Below are positions 18,700 through 27,034 of a stretch of DNA of 64,000 bases, in pieces. Origin of the DNA: DAITBA01 sp036824005 (lineage in GTDB: Bacteria; Pseudomonadota; Gammaproteobacteria; Burkholderiales; Rhodocyclaceae). The DNA lies in NCBI GenBank assembly GCA_036824005.1, contig DAITBA010000005.1, positions 1 to 64,000 of the forward strand, read 5' to 3'. How positions within the stretch are numbered: the stretch's first letter is position 1; each line of letters opens with the position of its first letter. Made by a program: the position numbers and the translations under genes. The notes under the pieces were generated by a model. It had not been told where the DNA came from. It made no database searches and was given only the letters and a program-made list of their open reading frames with translations.

Positions 18700-18930
18700 T
18701 CAGCCGCGCCGATTAAACTTGTCCGTGACCGTGAGCGCGCCTTTGAATTCGGTGCCCGGCGCGAAACCGAATATCTCGTCGAGGCGCAGCTCGCGTATGA
18801 GTTCGTCTACGGCTTCCTGTCCATGTTCGCGGCTTACCTCGGCGAGTATGAGCTTGGACGCGTTGCAGTTGTAGAAACCGCCGAAGTCGGCCTGCACCGC
18901 AAGCAACTGCCGCGCCTTTTCCAACGTCAT
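18700..18930 (-). CDS. Small conserved protein of unknown function
   Basis: A 76-residue protein without signal peptide or membrane segment. Its first residues MTLEKARQLLAVQ, the FGGFYNCNASKLILAEV stretch and the REHGQEAVDELIREL helix give it a compact mostly helical look. I believe similar short proteins occur in other betaproteobacteria, but I cannot name a function. Its ATG overlaps the stop of the upstream gene as ATGA (18927-18930), so the two are translated together, which is the best argument that both are real. The codon use matches its neighbours. Confidence 0.65.
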   Translation of the reverse strand: MTLEKARQLLAVQADFGGFYNCNASKLILAEVSREHGQEAVDELIRELRLDEIFGFAPGTEFKGALTVTDKFNRRG

Positions 18931-19325
18931 ATGATGATCGGTGGGTTGTAGTCGTCTTCGCCGAGATCGGCGGCCGTTGCGCCGGAGAAGATGCCGCGGC
19001 GTACGCGCTCATGGTCGGTCTGCAATTGCAGCAAATTGCGCACACAATCCTCCAGGCTGTCGTAGTCCTGCTCGCCGATGCGATACTGCTCGTTGTCGGA
19101 ATAGAAGAAGTACGAGCGATAGCGGTCGGCAGCCGGTTTGCAGACGACGAACTGCACGCTTTTCTCGTTCCAGTACACGCCGGGAACCGTGGTCAGCTCG
19201 TCGGATCCGGGCGTGAGCTTGAGTTCGACGTCGGCTTCCTGCAGTTTCACCGGCTGACCGTAGCGGTAGATCATTGCCGCTTCGACGATGCGCCGTTCGC
19301 GGGCATCGAAAGCTGGAGTCGTCAT
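18927..19325 (-). CDS. Conserved protein of unknown function
   Basis: A 132-residue cytoplasmic protein with no recognised motif. I chose the ATG at 19325 (MTTPAFDARERRIVEAAM); the frame is open far upstream, but there it lies antisense to soeA and is a shadow. The sequence has alternating charged and aromatic residues (YRSYFFYSDNEQYRIG) suggesting a small alpha/beta domain, and ends DDYNPPIII. It is divergent from soeA with 183 bp between, and coupled by ATGA to the 76-residue gene downstream. I cannot assign a function. The divergent position next to sulfite dehydrogenase may be chance. Confidence 0.65.
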   Translation of the reverse strand: MTTPAFDARERRIVEAAMIYRYGQPVKLQEADVELKLTPGSDELTTVPGVYWNEKSVQFVVCKPAADRYRSYFFYSDNEQYRIGEQDYDSLEDCVRNLLQLQTDHERVRRGIFSGATAADLGEDDYNPPIII

Positions 19326-19508
19326 AGGCGGGGGTCGCGTGGCGGCGGATTGCACGGATTCGAACGATGCCGACAATCTACACCGCTGCTTCTCCGGCAA
19401 CAAATCATCCGCCTTAATCGGGAAATAAAAATTATTCGCTTGAGACTGCGTTTGCTGATCCCCGAGAATATCGATCCTCTCTAATATACCCGACTGCCAT
19501 TCACGTTC

Positions 19509-22373
19509 ATGGATGCTGCCGCATCGCCGGTCCAGGAGGTCAAGAAAACCACCTGCTACATGTGCGCCTGCCGTTGCGGCATCCGCGTGCACCTGGCAGA
19601 CGGCAAGGTGCGCTACATCGACGGTAACCCGGATCATCCGCTCAACAAGGGCGTGATCTGCGCCAAGGGCAGTTCCGGCATCATGAAGCAGTACTCGCCG
19701 GCGCGGCTCACCAGACCATTGCTGCGCAAGCAAGACGCCGAGCGCGGCGCCGGCGTGTTCGAACCCATTTCCTGGGAGCAAGCCTTTTCGCTGCTGGCCG
19801 AGCGCCTGGCGAAAATCCGCGCCACCGACCCGAAGAAGTTCGCGCTCTTCACCGGCCGCGACCAGATGCAGGCGCTGACCGGACTGTTCGCACGCCAGTT
19901 CGGCACGCCCAATTACGCGGCGCATGGCGGCTTCTGCTCGGTGAACATGGCCGCGGGCATGATCTACACTATCGGCGGCTCGTTTTGGGAGTTCGGCGGG
20001 CCAGACCTGGAGCGGGCCAAGCTGTTTGTCATGATCGGCACGGCCGAGGATCACCACTCCAACCCGCTCAAGATCGCCATCTCGAAATTCAAGCGCGACG
20101 GCGGGCGCTTCGTCTCGATCAATCCGGTGCGTACCGGCTACTCGGCCATCGCCGACGAGTGGGTGCCGATTCGCCCCGGCACCGACGGCGCGCTGCTGCT
20201 GGCGATCATCCACGAGATCATCGCCCAGGGCCTCTACGACCGCGAATTCCTGGTGCGCTACACCAACGCCGGGCAATTGGTGAACCTCGACGAGGGAAGC
20301 GACGAGTTCGGCATGTTCCTGCGCACGGAAGTGCCCGAAGAGGAAGGCTGTTTCGATCCCCAGAACAAGCTGTGGTGGGACCGCGCCACCAACAAGCCCG
20401 TCGTTACCCATAGCGAGGGCTGCGACCCCTATCTCCTGGGCGAGTTCCGGCTCAAGGACGGCACGCCGGTCAAGCCGGCGTTCCAGTTGTTGCAGGAGCG
20501 GGTGAAGGACTACACGCCCGAGTGGGCCGAAGGCGTCACCGGCATTCCCGCTGCCACCATTCGCCGGCTCGCCCACGAGATGGGCATCGTTGCCCGTGAC
20601 GAGAAGATCGAACTGCCCATCGCCTGGACCGACTGCTGGGGAAAAGAGCACGACTTCGTCACCGGCAGTCCGGTGGCCTTCCATGCCATGCGGGGTCTCG
20701 CCGCCCACTCGAACGGCTTTCACAGCATCCGCGCCCTTGCCATCCTGATGACGCTGCTGGGCACCATCGATCGCCCCGGCGGCTTCCGCCACAAGGCGCC
20801 GTTTCCGCGCCCGATCCCGCCCTGCGCCAAGACGCCCAACACGCCGCTGGCGGTGAAGCCCGACTCAGTGCTCGACGGCATGGCGCTTGGCTGGCCGGCC
20901 GAGCCCGACGACTTGTTCGTCAACGAGGACGGGACGCCGGTGCGCATCGACAAGGCCTTTTCGTGGGAGTATCCGCTGTCGGTGCATGGGCTCATGCACA
21001 ACGTCATCACCAACGCCTGGCGTGGCGACCCCTACCAGATCGACACCCTTCTCATCTTCATGGCCAACATGGCCTGGAACTCGACGATGAACACGGTGGC
21101 GGTGAGGAAGATGCTCAACGACCGCGACGTGAACGGCGAGTACAAGATCCCGTTCGTCGTCGTCGCTGATGCCTTTCAGTCGGAGATGACGGCATTCGCC
21201 GATCTCATCCTGCCGGACACCACCTACCTCGAACGCCACGACGTCATGTCCATGCTCGACCGGCCCATATCCGAATTCGACGGCCCGGTGGATTCCGTGC
21301 GCATTCCGGTGTTGCCGCCGACGGGCGAGTGCAAGCCTTTCCAGGAGGTGCTGATCGAGCTCGGCACGCGGCTCAAGCTGCCGGCATTCGTCACCAAGGA
21401 GGGCGCGCGCAAGTACCGCGACTATCCCGATTTCATCGTGAATTACGAGACGGAGCCCGGTTCGGGCATTGGCTTTCTCGCCGGCTGGCGGGGGCGCGGT
21501 GGCGAGAAGTTCATGCGCGGCGAGCCGAATCCGCGCCAGTGGGAGATGTATGCCCAGAACGACTGCGTGTTTCATTACGAGCTGCCACGCTCTTACCAGT
21601 ACATGCGCAACTGGAACAAGGGCTACCTCGAATGGTCACAGCGCAACCGCATCACGCGCTACGCCGAGCCGATCCTGATTCATCTGTATTCCGAGGTGTT
21701 GCAGAAGTTCCGGCTCGCCGCTCAGGGCAAGGGCATCACGAGAAAGCCGCCGGCGCACTTGAGAAAGCGCATCGAGACCTACTTCGATCCGTTGCCTTTC
21801 TACTACGAACCCTTGGAAGCGCAGGCCACCGACCGGCACCGATATCCGCTGGCCGCGGTGACGCAGCGGCCCATGGCCATGTATCACTCCTGGGACTCGC
21901 AGAACGCCTGGTTGCGTCAGATCCACGCCCATAACTATCTCTTCGTCAATGCGCACACGGCGCGCGTCCAGGGCATCGAGGATGGCGACTGGGTGTGGGT
22001 AGGGTCGCAGTGGGGCAGGGTACGTTGCATGGTTCGCCACTCGGAAGCGGTGGAGCCGGGGACGGTGTGGACCTGGAATGCCATCGGCAAGGCCGCCGGC
22101 GCGTGGAACCTGGCGCCGGAGGCGAATGAGTCGCGTCGCGGGTTTCTGCTGAACCACCTGATCTCCGACGAGTTGCCGGCGACGAGCGGCCCGATCTCGA
22201 ATTCCGATCCGGTCACCGGGCAGGCTGCGTGGTACGACGTGCGTGTGCGGATCGACAGAGCCGGCGCCGGCGAAGCGGCGGAGACGGCGCCGCAGTTCGA
22301 CGCGCTTGCGTCCTACCCGGGCCAGGAAGCGCGCAGGGGCCTGTGGACCTATTTGGTGCGAGGCGGCAAGTGA
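19509..22373 (+). CDS. soeA: Cytoplasmic sulfite dehydrogenase, molybdenum subunit SoeA
   Basis: A 954-residue DMSO-reductase-family molybdoenzyme. The [4Fe-4S] cluster ligands C16, C19, C23 and C51 sit at the N-terminus with no Tat signal before them, so it acts in the cytoplasm. Length, the GGFCSVNMAAGMIYTIGGSFWEFGG region and the following FeS and NrfD-type genes match SoeA of Allochromatium vinosum, which oxidises sulfite to sulfate and passes electrons to quinone through SoeB and SoeC. The molybdopterin dinucleotide-binding region is at the C-terminus. The start is the only ATG near the domain and has no good ribosome site. A TAATAT lies 22 bp upstream of it without a clear -35 box. It is the first gene of soeABC. 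Confidence 0.9.
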   Translation: MDAAASPVQEVKKTTCYMCACRCGIRVHLADGKVRYIDGNPDHPLNKGVICAKGSSGIMKQYSPARLTRPLLRKQDAERGAGVFEPISWEQAFSLLAERLAKIRATDPKKFALFTGRDQMQALTGLFARQFGTPNYAAHGGFCSVNMAAGMIYTIGGSFWEFGGPDLERAKLFVMIGTAEDHHSNPLKIAISKFKRDGGRFVSINPVRTGYSAIADEWVPIRPGTDGALLLAIIHEIIAQGLYDREFLVRYTNAGQLVNLDEGSDEFGMFLRTEVPEEEGCFDPQNKLWWDRATNKPVVTHSEGCDPYLLGEFRLKDGTPVKPAFQLLQERVKDYTPEWAEGVTGIPAATIRRLAHEMGIVARDEKIELPIAWTDCWGKEHDFVTGSPVAFHAMRGLAAHSNGFHSIRALAILMTLLGTIDRPGGFRHKAPFPRPIPPCAKTPNTPLAVKPDSVLDGMALGWPAEPDDLFVNEDGTPVRIDKAFSWEYPLSVHGLMHNVITNAWRGDPYQIDTLLIFMANMAWNSTMNTVAVRKMLNDRDVNGEYKIPFVVVADAFQSEMTAFADLILPDTTYLERHDVMSMLDRPISEFDGPVDSVRIPVLPPTGECKPFQEVLIELGTRLKLPAFVTKEGARKYRDYPDFIVNYETEPGSGIGFLAGWRGRGGEKFMRGEPNPRQWEMYAQNDCVFHYELPRSYQYMRNWNKGYLEWSQRNRITRYAEPILIHLYSEVLQKFRLAAQGKGITRKPPAHLRKRIETYFDPLPFYYEPLEAQATDRHRYPLAAVTQRPMAMYHSWDSQNAWLRQIHAHNYLFVNAHTARVQGIEDGDWVWVGSQWGRVRCMVRHSEAVEPGTVWTWNAIGKAAGAWNLAPEANESRRGFLLNHLISDELPATSGPISNSDPVTGQAAWYDVRVRIDRAGAGEAAETAPQFDALASYPGQEARRGLWTYLVRGGK

Positions 22374-22401
22374 ACCGATCGGGGGCAGGGGAGTGCGCGC
22401 C

Positions 22402-23133
22402 GTGACGCAGCTCGCTCTGGTGATCGACCTCAACGTCTGCGTCGGATGCCACGCCTGCGTGACAAGCTGCAAGGAGTGGAATACCTCCGGCAGCGCCGGC
22501 CCGCTGGCCGACTTCGAGCCCTACGGCGCCGATCCGACCGGCACCTTCTTCAACCGCGTGCAGACCTTCGAAGTCGGTGAGTTCCCGAACACCGAGACGG
22601 TGCATTTCCCCAAGTCCTGCCTGCACTGCGAGGAACCGCCCTGCGTGCCGGTGTGCCCGACCGGCGCATCCTACAAGCGCAAGGAGGATGGCATCGTCCT
22701 GGTGGACTACGACAAGTGCATCGGCTGCAAGTACTGCTCCTGGGCCTGCCCCTACGGCGCGCGCGAGCTAGACGAACACCAGAAGGTGATGAAGAAGTGC
22801 ACACTCTGTGTCGATCGTATCTACGACACGACGCTGGCCGAGATCGACCGCAAGCCAGCCTGCGTCAAGGCCTGCCCGACCAGCGCGCGGCTGTTCGGCG
22901 ATATTCATGATGCGGAGTCGGTGGTGTCGAAGGCCATTCGGGAAAGCGGCGGCTATGCGCTCATGCCCGAGTGGGGCACTCAGCCCGCCAATCACTATCT
23001 GCCGCGGCGCAAGACCAGGATCAGGATCCACGAAGACGAACTGGTGCGCGCCGACAATCCGCTCAGGATCGAGGGCAAACTGCCCAAGCCGGCGAAGGCC
23101 GAGCCTTCACTGGACGACGTGACATCATGGTAA
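22402..23133 (+). CDS. soeB: Sulfite dehydrogenase iron-sulfur subunit SoeB
   Basis: A 243-residue ferredoxin-like subunit with four [4Fe-4S] cysteine groups: CVGCHACVTSC, CLHCEEPPCVPVCP, CIGCKYCSWACP and CTLCVDR...CVKACP. I chose the GTG at 22402, about 8 bases after an AGGGGAG ribosome site and giving the usual start MTQLALVIDLN; a GTG nine bases earlier is too close to that site, and the longer frame runs inside soeA. It would carry electrons from the SoeA active site to the membrane subunit. It follows soeA by 28 bp. An inverted repeat of about 87 bp separates it from soeC, unusual inside such an operon. Confidence 0.92.
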   Translation: MTQLALVIDLNVCVGCHACVTSCKEWNTSGSAGPLADFEPYGADPTGTFFNRVQTFEVGEFPNTETVHFPKSCLHCEEPPCVPVCPTGASYKRKEDGIVLVDYDKCIGCKYCSWACPYGARELDEHQKVMKKCTLCVDRIYDTTLAEIDRKPACVKACPTSARLFGDIHDAESVVSKAIRESGGYALMPEWGTQPANHYLPRRKTRIRIHEDELVRADNPLRIEGKLPKPAKAEPSLDDVTSW

Positions 23134-23144
23134 CGGGAAGATTT

Positions 23145-23231
23145 CACCACCAAGGACACCAAGAACACCAAGAAGACTTGCGAGAGGCGAGCGAATCGGT
23201 TTTCTTGGTGTTCTTGGAGTCATTGGTGGTT
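23145..23231. repeat. Long inverted repeat, copy B, inside the soe operon
   Basis: Two arms of about 31 bases: the left (23145-23175) starts CACCACCAAGGACACCAAGA and the right (23201-23231) is its complement with about four mismatches, around a spacer of 25 bases. It would form a strong RNA hairpin between soeB and soeC. The arms share CACCA-AAGGACACCAAG with copy A at 18546-18659. Confidence 0.8.
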
Positions 23232-23242
23232 GAGCATTTCTG

Positions 23243-24220
23243 ATGAATCCTGCATTCTCGGTCATCTTCCTTACCACCCTGATCGGCGTCGGCCAGGGAC
23301 TGTTTCTGGCGTTGTTCACGGCCGAATCCTATGCTGCCTTCGGCCTGCTGCCACCCCAGGAGGGCGGCTTCTACGCGGCGGGCAGTTTCATGGCGTCGGC
23401 GTTCCTCGTAGCAGGGCTCGCCGCATCGTTCTTCCACCTCGGCCATCCGGAGCGGGCGTGGCGGGCGGCCACCCAGTGGCGCACCTCCTGGCTGTCGCGG
23501 GAAGTGGTCGTTCTGCCGGCGTTCATGACGACGGTACTGATCTACGGCGTCGTGCACAAGTTCGGCTTGAACCCGGTGCTGGCACGATTGCCCTCCGGCG
23601 CGCCGGTGAACGTCACGGCCATCCTCGGTGTCGCGGGCACCGTGCTAGCATTTGCCTTGTTCGTGTGCACGGCCATGATCTACGCCTGCCTGCGCTTTCT
23701 GCGCGAATGGCATACGCCGTGGACGGTCGTCAACTACATTCTGCTCGGCGGCGCCTCGGGATTCACACTCGCCGCAGGGTTGGCGGCAATTGCGGCGCCG
23801 TCGCTGGCCGGATTCCTCGGTGGCTGGGCCATCATTCTGACCGTGCTCGCATTCGTCGGCCGTAGCGCTTCCCTGCTTCGCAACGCCCGGCTGAAGCCGA
23901 AATCGACGCTGCAGACGGCCATAGGCGTCAAGCATCCGCGCATCGTCCAGAAAGCCCAGGGCGCGATGGGCGGCAGCTTCAATACGCGCGAGTTCTTCCA
24001 TGGCCGGCCGGCTCGCTGGTTGCGGGCGATACGCTGGGTCTTTCTGCTTCTGGTGTTTCCGGTTCCGATCCTGCTGATCGTGGCCGGCGAAGCATTGGCC
24101 TCGGTTGCGACGATGTTTCTGGCGTTCTGCCTGCAGTACGTCGGGCTCCTTGCCGAGCGCTGGTTTTTCTTCGCCCAGGCCAATCATCCGCAAAACCTGT
24201 ATTACCAGGCGGTGTCGTGA
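23243..24220 (+). CDS. soeC: Sulfite dehydrogenase membrane anchor SoeC (NrfD/DmsC family)
   Basis: A 325-residue integral membrane protein with about eight hydrophobic helices and the DmsC/NrfD-type motif FHLGHPERAWRAATQWRTSWLSREV (cited here for residues 65-89). In the family this protein exchanges electrons with the quinone pool. It completes soeABC. The ATG at 23243 follows the inverted repeat by 11 bases; the right arm runs close to the ribosome-binding region, which has only weak complementarity, so the repeat may affect translation of soeC. After its stop come 209 bp before tusA. Confidence 0.9.
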   Translation: MNPAFSVIFLTTLIGVGQGLFLALFTAESYAAFGLLPPQEGGFYAAGSFMASAFLVAGLAASFFHLGHPERAWRAATQWRTSWLSREVVVLPAFMTTVLIYGVVHKFGLNPVLARLPSGAPVNVTAILGVAGTVLAFALFVCTAMIYACLRFLREWHTPWTVVNYILLGGASGFTLAAGLAAIAAPSLAGFLGGWAIILTVLAFVGRSASLLRNARLKPKSTLQTAIGVKHPRIVQKAQGAMGGSFNTREFFHGRPARWLRAIRWVFLLLVFPVPILLIVAGEALASVATMFLAFCLQYVGLLAERWFFFAQANHPQNLYYQAVS

Positions 24221-24302
24221 TATCGCGGCATCGGCGCGAAGACGTACGTGGCCGTGCGGCACCGGAACTTGATCAGCACGGTTGCCACAGTGGAAGGTGC
24301 TG

Positions 24303-24335
24303 AAGTATATTAACCAATACTAATTAGCGAGCCTT
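24303..24335 (+). promoter_or_regulatory. AT-rich promoter-like patch upstream of tusA
   Basis: A short AT-rich stretch (AGTATATTAACCAATACT with TAATTAG after it) in an otherwise GC-rich gap. It holds a 5-bp inverted repeat AGTAT / ATACT and lies about 100 bp upstream of tusA. It may be the promoter of tusA; no confident -35/-10 pair can be drawn. Confidence 0.3.
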
Positions 24336-24429
24336 GGACGCACACAGGGCCCATGACTGCCCGGCGTGCCGGGACGGGAGACGGCAGTTTATTTTTTCCC
24401 ATACACTTACTCGCACAGAGGAGGATACG

Positions 24430-24657
24430 ATGAATTTCGACAAGGAACTGGATGCCCGTGGATTGAATTGCCCCCTGCCGATCCTGCGCGCGAAGAAAGC
24501 GCTGGCGGATATGAGCAGCGGTCAGGTGCTGCACATCATTGCCACTGACCCGGGCTCGGTCAAGGATTTCCAGGCCTTCGCCAAACAGACCGGCAACGAA
24601 CTCCTGTCCCAGGCGGAGAACAACAAGGAGTTCGAGTTCTACCTCAAGCGCAAGTAG
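24430..24657 (+). CDS. tusA: Sulfur carrier protein TusA
   Basis: A 75-residue TusA/SirA-family protein. The family signature with its sulfur-carrying cysteine is present as LDARGLNCPLPILRAKKAL, C14. TusA accepts sulfane sulfur from cysteine desulfurase or rhodanese and passes it on as a persulfide; in sulfur oxidisers it feeds the cytoplasmic oxidation route, often together with DsrE2. The ATG at 24430 has a strong GAGGAGG ribosome site 5 bases upstream; an earlier in-frame ATG at 24334 lacks one and would add residues outside the family. dsrE2 follows after 249 bp, which is long for one operon, so the two may have separate promoters. Confidence 0.95.
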   Translation: MNFDKELDARGLNCPLPILRAKKALADMSSGQVLHIIATDPGSVKDFQAFAKQTGNELLSQAENNKEFEFYLKRK

Positions 24658-24906
24658 TCCCCGCTGCCCCGTGCTCGCCCGCCCCATGGCACGGGTGGAG
24701 GCGGCCATTGTCCGCACGCCGCCGGGCGTGCGGCGCGGGCAACAGCACGTCGGAATAGTCATGAATCAAGAAGGGCTATTGCCGCATAAAAAGAATCGTC
24801 TGGCCTCGCGGGGCGCCGCTACATCAATATTTCACGATATACCTTGATACGCCGGCGCAGGTGCTGACAGTCTCGCGGCGGCGAAGGTTAGAGAGGAGGA
24901 GGCATC

Positions 24907-25524
24907 ATGGGTGCAACGCCTGAGATCGCAGTTCTGGACGATCTGATCAAGCAACGTCTGGACGAAATCCTGCCGCAGAAGATCGAAGAGAAGCTGGCCG
25001 AGTTGAAGGCGAACAAGACGCCTTCGATGACCATCATCGCCACCCGCGGTACGCTGGACTGGGCTTATCCACCCTTCATCCTCGGCTCGACCGCAGCGGC
25101 CCTGGGCTGGGACGTGTCGGTCTTTTTCACCTTCTACGGCCTGAACTTGCTCAAAAAGGACGTCAGCGATCTCAAGGTCAGTCCGCTGGGCAACCCCGGC
25201 ATGCCGATGAAGATGCCCTTTGGCCCCGACTGGTTCAAGCAGATCAACTGGAACATTCCCAACGCCGTACAGGCCGTCATCCCCGGCTTCGAGTCCGTGG
25301 CGACGATGCTGATGAAACAGACGATCAAGAACACCGGCGTGGCCGACATCGCCGAGCTGCGCTCACTGTGCCTGGAGGCGGACGTCAAATTTATCGCCTG
25401 CCAGATGACCGTGGATCTGTTCGGCTACAGCCATGACGACTTCATCCCCGAGGTGAAGGAATACTGCGGCGCGGCCACCTTCCTGCCGATGGCCAAGGAC
25501 GCCGACGTCAGTCTGTTCATGTAA
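24907..25524 (+). CDS. dsrE2: DsrE2-type sulfurtransferase
   Basis: A 205-residue DsrE/DsrF/DrsH-like protein. After a charged N-terminal helix (about 1-40) comes the DsrE fold with MTIIATRGTLDWAYPPFILGSTAAALGWDVSVFFTFYGL. The cysteines in LCLEADVKFIACQMTVDLFG match the conserved persulfide site of DsrE2 proteins. In sulfur oxidisers DsrE2 works with TusA, and often a rhodanese, in moving sulfane sulfur in the cytoplasm; the hydrophobic stretch near 45-75 can let it associate with the membrane. An AGAGAGGAGGAGG ribosome site precedes the ATG. It stands between tusA and a FadL-type porin, all on the plus strand. Confidence 0.9.
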   Translation: MGATPEIAVLDDLIKQRLDEILPQKIEEKLAELKANKTPSMTIIATRGTLDWAYPPFILGSTAAALGWDVSVFFTFYGLNLLKKDVSDLKVSPLGNPGMPMKMPFGPDWFKQINWNIPNAVQAVIPGFESVATMLMKQTIKNTGVADIAELRSLCLEADVKFIACQMTVDLFGYSHDDFIPEVKEYCGAATFLPMAKDADVSLFM

Positions 25525-25653
25525 CGCCGGGCGGCGCGGCGGCGGGCTTCCGCGTCGCCTCTCACCACGCTGGAAACGCAGCAATACGGGCGGCCGCCGC
25601 ACCGCTCGGGGAAGAGCGATCTTGCCAACAATTTCGACGGAGGGAGACTCACA

Positions 25654-26982
25654 GTGAAACTGAAGCACTTGATCAAGGCGCTTGCTGTGTTTGGCATCGC
25701 CGCACCGGGCATTGCGCTTGCCACAAACGGCTATTTTGGGCACGGCTACGGTATGAAGGCCAAGGGTCGTGCCGGCGCTTCAACCGCCATGGCCGACGAC
25801 ACATTTGGCGGTGCAATAAATCCGGCCAAGATGGTCTTTGTGGGAGACCGGATCGACGTCGGCCTAGACCTGTTCAGCCCGCGCCGCTCGGCTTCGAGGC
25901 AGGACAGCACGGCATTCGGTGGCGCGTACAACGGCACCTCGGAGAGCGACAGCAACTACTTCTTCATTCCAGAATTCGGTTACAACAAGATGCTCAACCC
26001 CGATCTCGCCTTGGGGGTGACGGTCTATGGCAACGGCGGGATGAACACGGACTATGGCAATACGGTGGCAGGACCGGCCTTCGCTCCTTCCTGCGGCGGC
26101 GCATCGGCGAACATTCTGTTCGGCTGCGGCAGGCTCGGTGTGGATCTGATGCAACTGATCGTGGCCCCGACCTTGGCTTACAAGGTCAACCCCGACCATT
26201 CACTCGGCATCGCACCGCTTTTCGGATACCAGCGCTTCAAGGAGGAGGGGTTGCAGGCGTTCGACGAGCTGGGATTCTCCAGCAGCCCAGGCAATGTTGC
26301 CAATCGCGGCTATGACAACTCTACCGGCTGGGGGGTGCGCGTCGGCTGGATGGGCAAGGTGTCGAGCACGGTGACACTGGGTGCAGCCTACGCGTCGAAG
26401 ATGCGCATGAGCGAATTCGACAAATACAAGGGGCTCTTTGCCGAAGCGGGTGGTTTCGATATCCCCGAGAACTACAACATCGGCATCGCGGTCAAGGCCA
26501 CGCCAAAACTCACGGTGGCATTCGACATCCAGCAGATCAACTACAGCAAGGTGAAGTCGATCGCCAACGGCGTCACCAACAGCCTCGTTGCCATTCCACC
26601 GGTGGCGCCCAATCGGCTGGGCGACGCCAACGGCTCTGGTTTCAAGTGGCGCGATCAAACTGTGTTCAAGCTGGGTATGGAGTATGAATACGCCCCTGAT
26701 CTAATGCTTCGTGCCGGCTACAACTACGGCAAGTCGCCGGTGCGTGAGGACATCGACAGCGTAAGCTTCAACATCATCGCTCCCGGCGTCGTGGAACACC
26801 ACGTCACTCTCGGTGCGACATGGACGCTGGCGAACAAGGGCGAGCTGACGCTTGCGTACATGCATGCCTTCAAGAAGACTGTCACCGGCCCCTCGGCCAC
26901 TGCGCTCATGGGTATAGGTGGCACCGAGACGCTCAAGATGCATCAGAACTCGATCGGCATTGCCTACGGCTGGAAGATGTAG
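25654..26982 (+). CDS. FadL/OmpP1-family outer-membrane porin
   Basis: A 442-residue outer-membrane transport protein. The signal peptide is about residues 1-23 (cleavage after IALA, mature TNGYFGHGYGMKAKG). The mature N-terminus and the GRAGASTAMADDTFGGAINPA segment are typical of FadL, where the N-terminal plug guides hydrophobic ligands. The C-terminus ends in an aromatic-rich barrel strand (SIGIAYGWKM). FadL proteins take up long-chain fatty acids or aromatic hydrocarbons; here the ligand is unknown, and its place after tusA-dsrE2 raises the possibility of a sulfur-related hydrophobic substrate. A ribosome site GGAGGGAG precedes the start. A good terminator follows at 27010. Confidence 0.9.
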   Translation: MKLKHLIKALAVFGIAAPGIALATNGYFGHGYGMKAKGRAGASTAMADDTFGGAINPAKMVFVGDRIDVGLDLFSPRRSASRQDSTAFGGAYNGTSESDSNYFFIPEFGYNKMLNPDLALGVTVYGNGGMNTDYGNTVAGPAFAPSCGGASANILFGCGRLGVDLMQLIVAPTLAYKVNPDHSLGIAPLFGYQRFKEEGLQAFDELGFSSSPGNVANRGYDNSTGWGVRVGWMGKVSSTVTLGAAYASKMRMSEFDKYKGLFAEAGGFDIPENYNIGIAVKATPKLTVAFDIQQINYSKVKSIANGVTNSLVAIPPVAPNRLGDANGSGFKWRDQTVFKLGMEYEYAPDLMLRAGYNYGKSPVREDIDSVSFNIIAPGVVEHHVTLGATWTLANKGELTLAYMHAFKKTVTGPSATALMGIGGTETLKMHQNSIGIAYGWKM

Positions 26983-27009
26983 CGGCGGGGAGCGATCCCG
27001 GAAAACCGA

Positions 27010-27034
27010 GGGCCGCCTTGTGCGGCCCTTTCTT
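27010..27034 (+). terminator. Rho-independent terminator after the FadL-type porin
   Basis: Stem GGGCCGC (27010-27016), loop CTTGT, stem GCGGCCC (27022-27028), then TTTCTTC. It lies between two convergent genes and ends where the cysteine desulfurase stop begins, so it may also help stop minus-strand transcription. Confidence 0.85.

Noticed and set aside
18927..20792. Long minus-strand frame extending the 132-residue unknown gene into soeA
   Set aside because: The part beyond 19325 is antisense to the soeA coding region; only the last 132 codons look like a real gene and have a coupled neighbour.
24823..24848. ATCAA ... TTGAT pair upstream of dsrE2 as an FNR box
   Set aside because: The half-sites face the wrong way and are 16 bases apart instead of 4.
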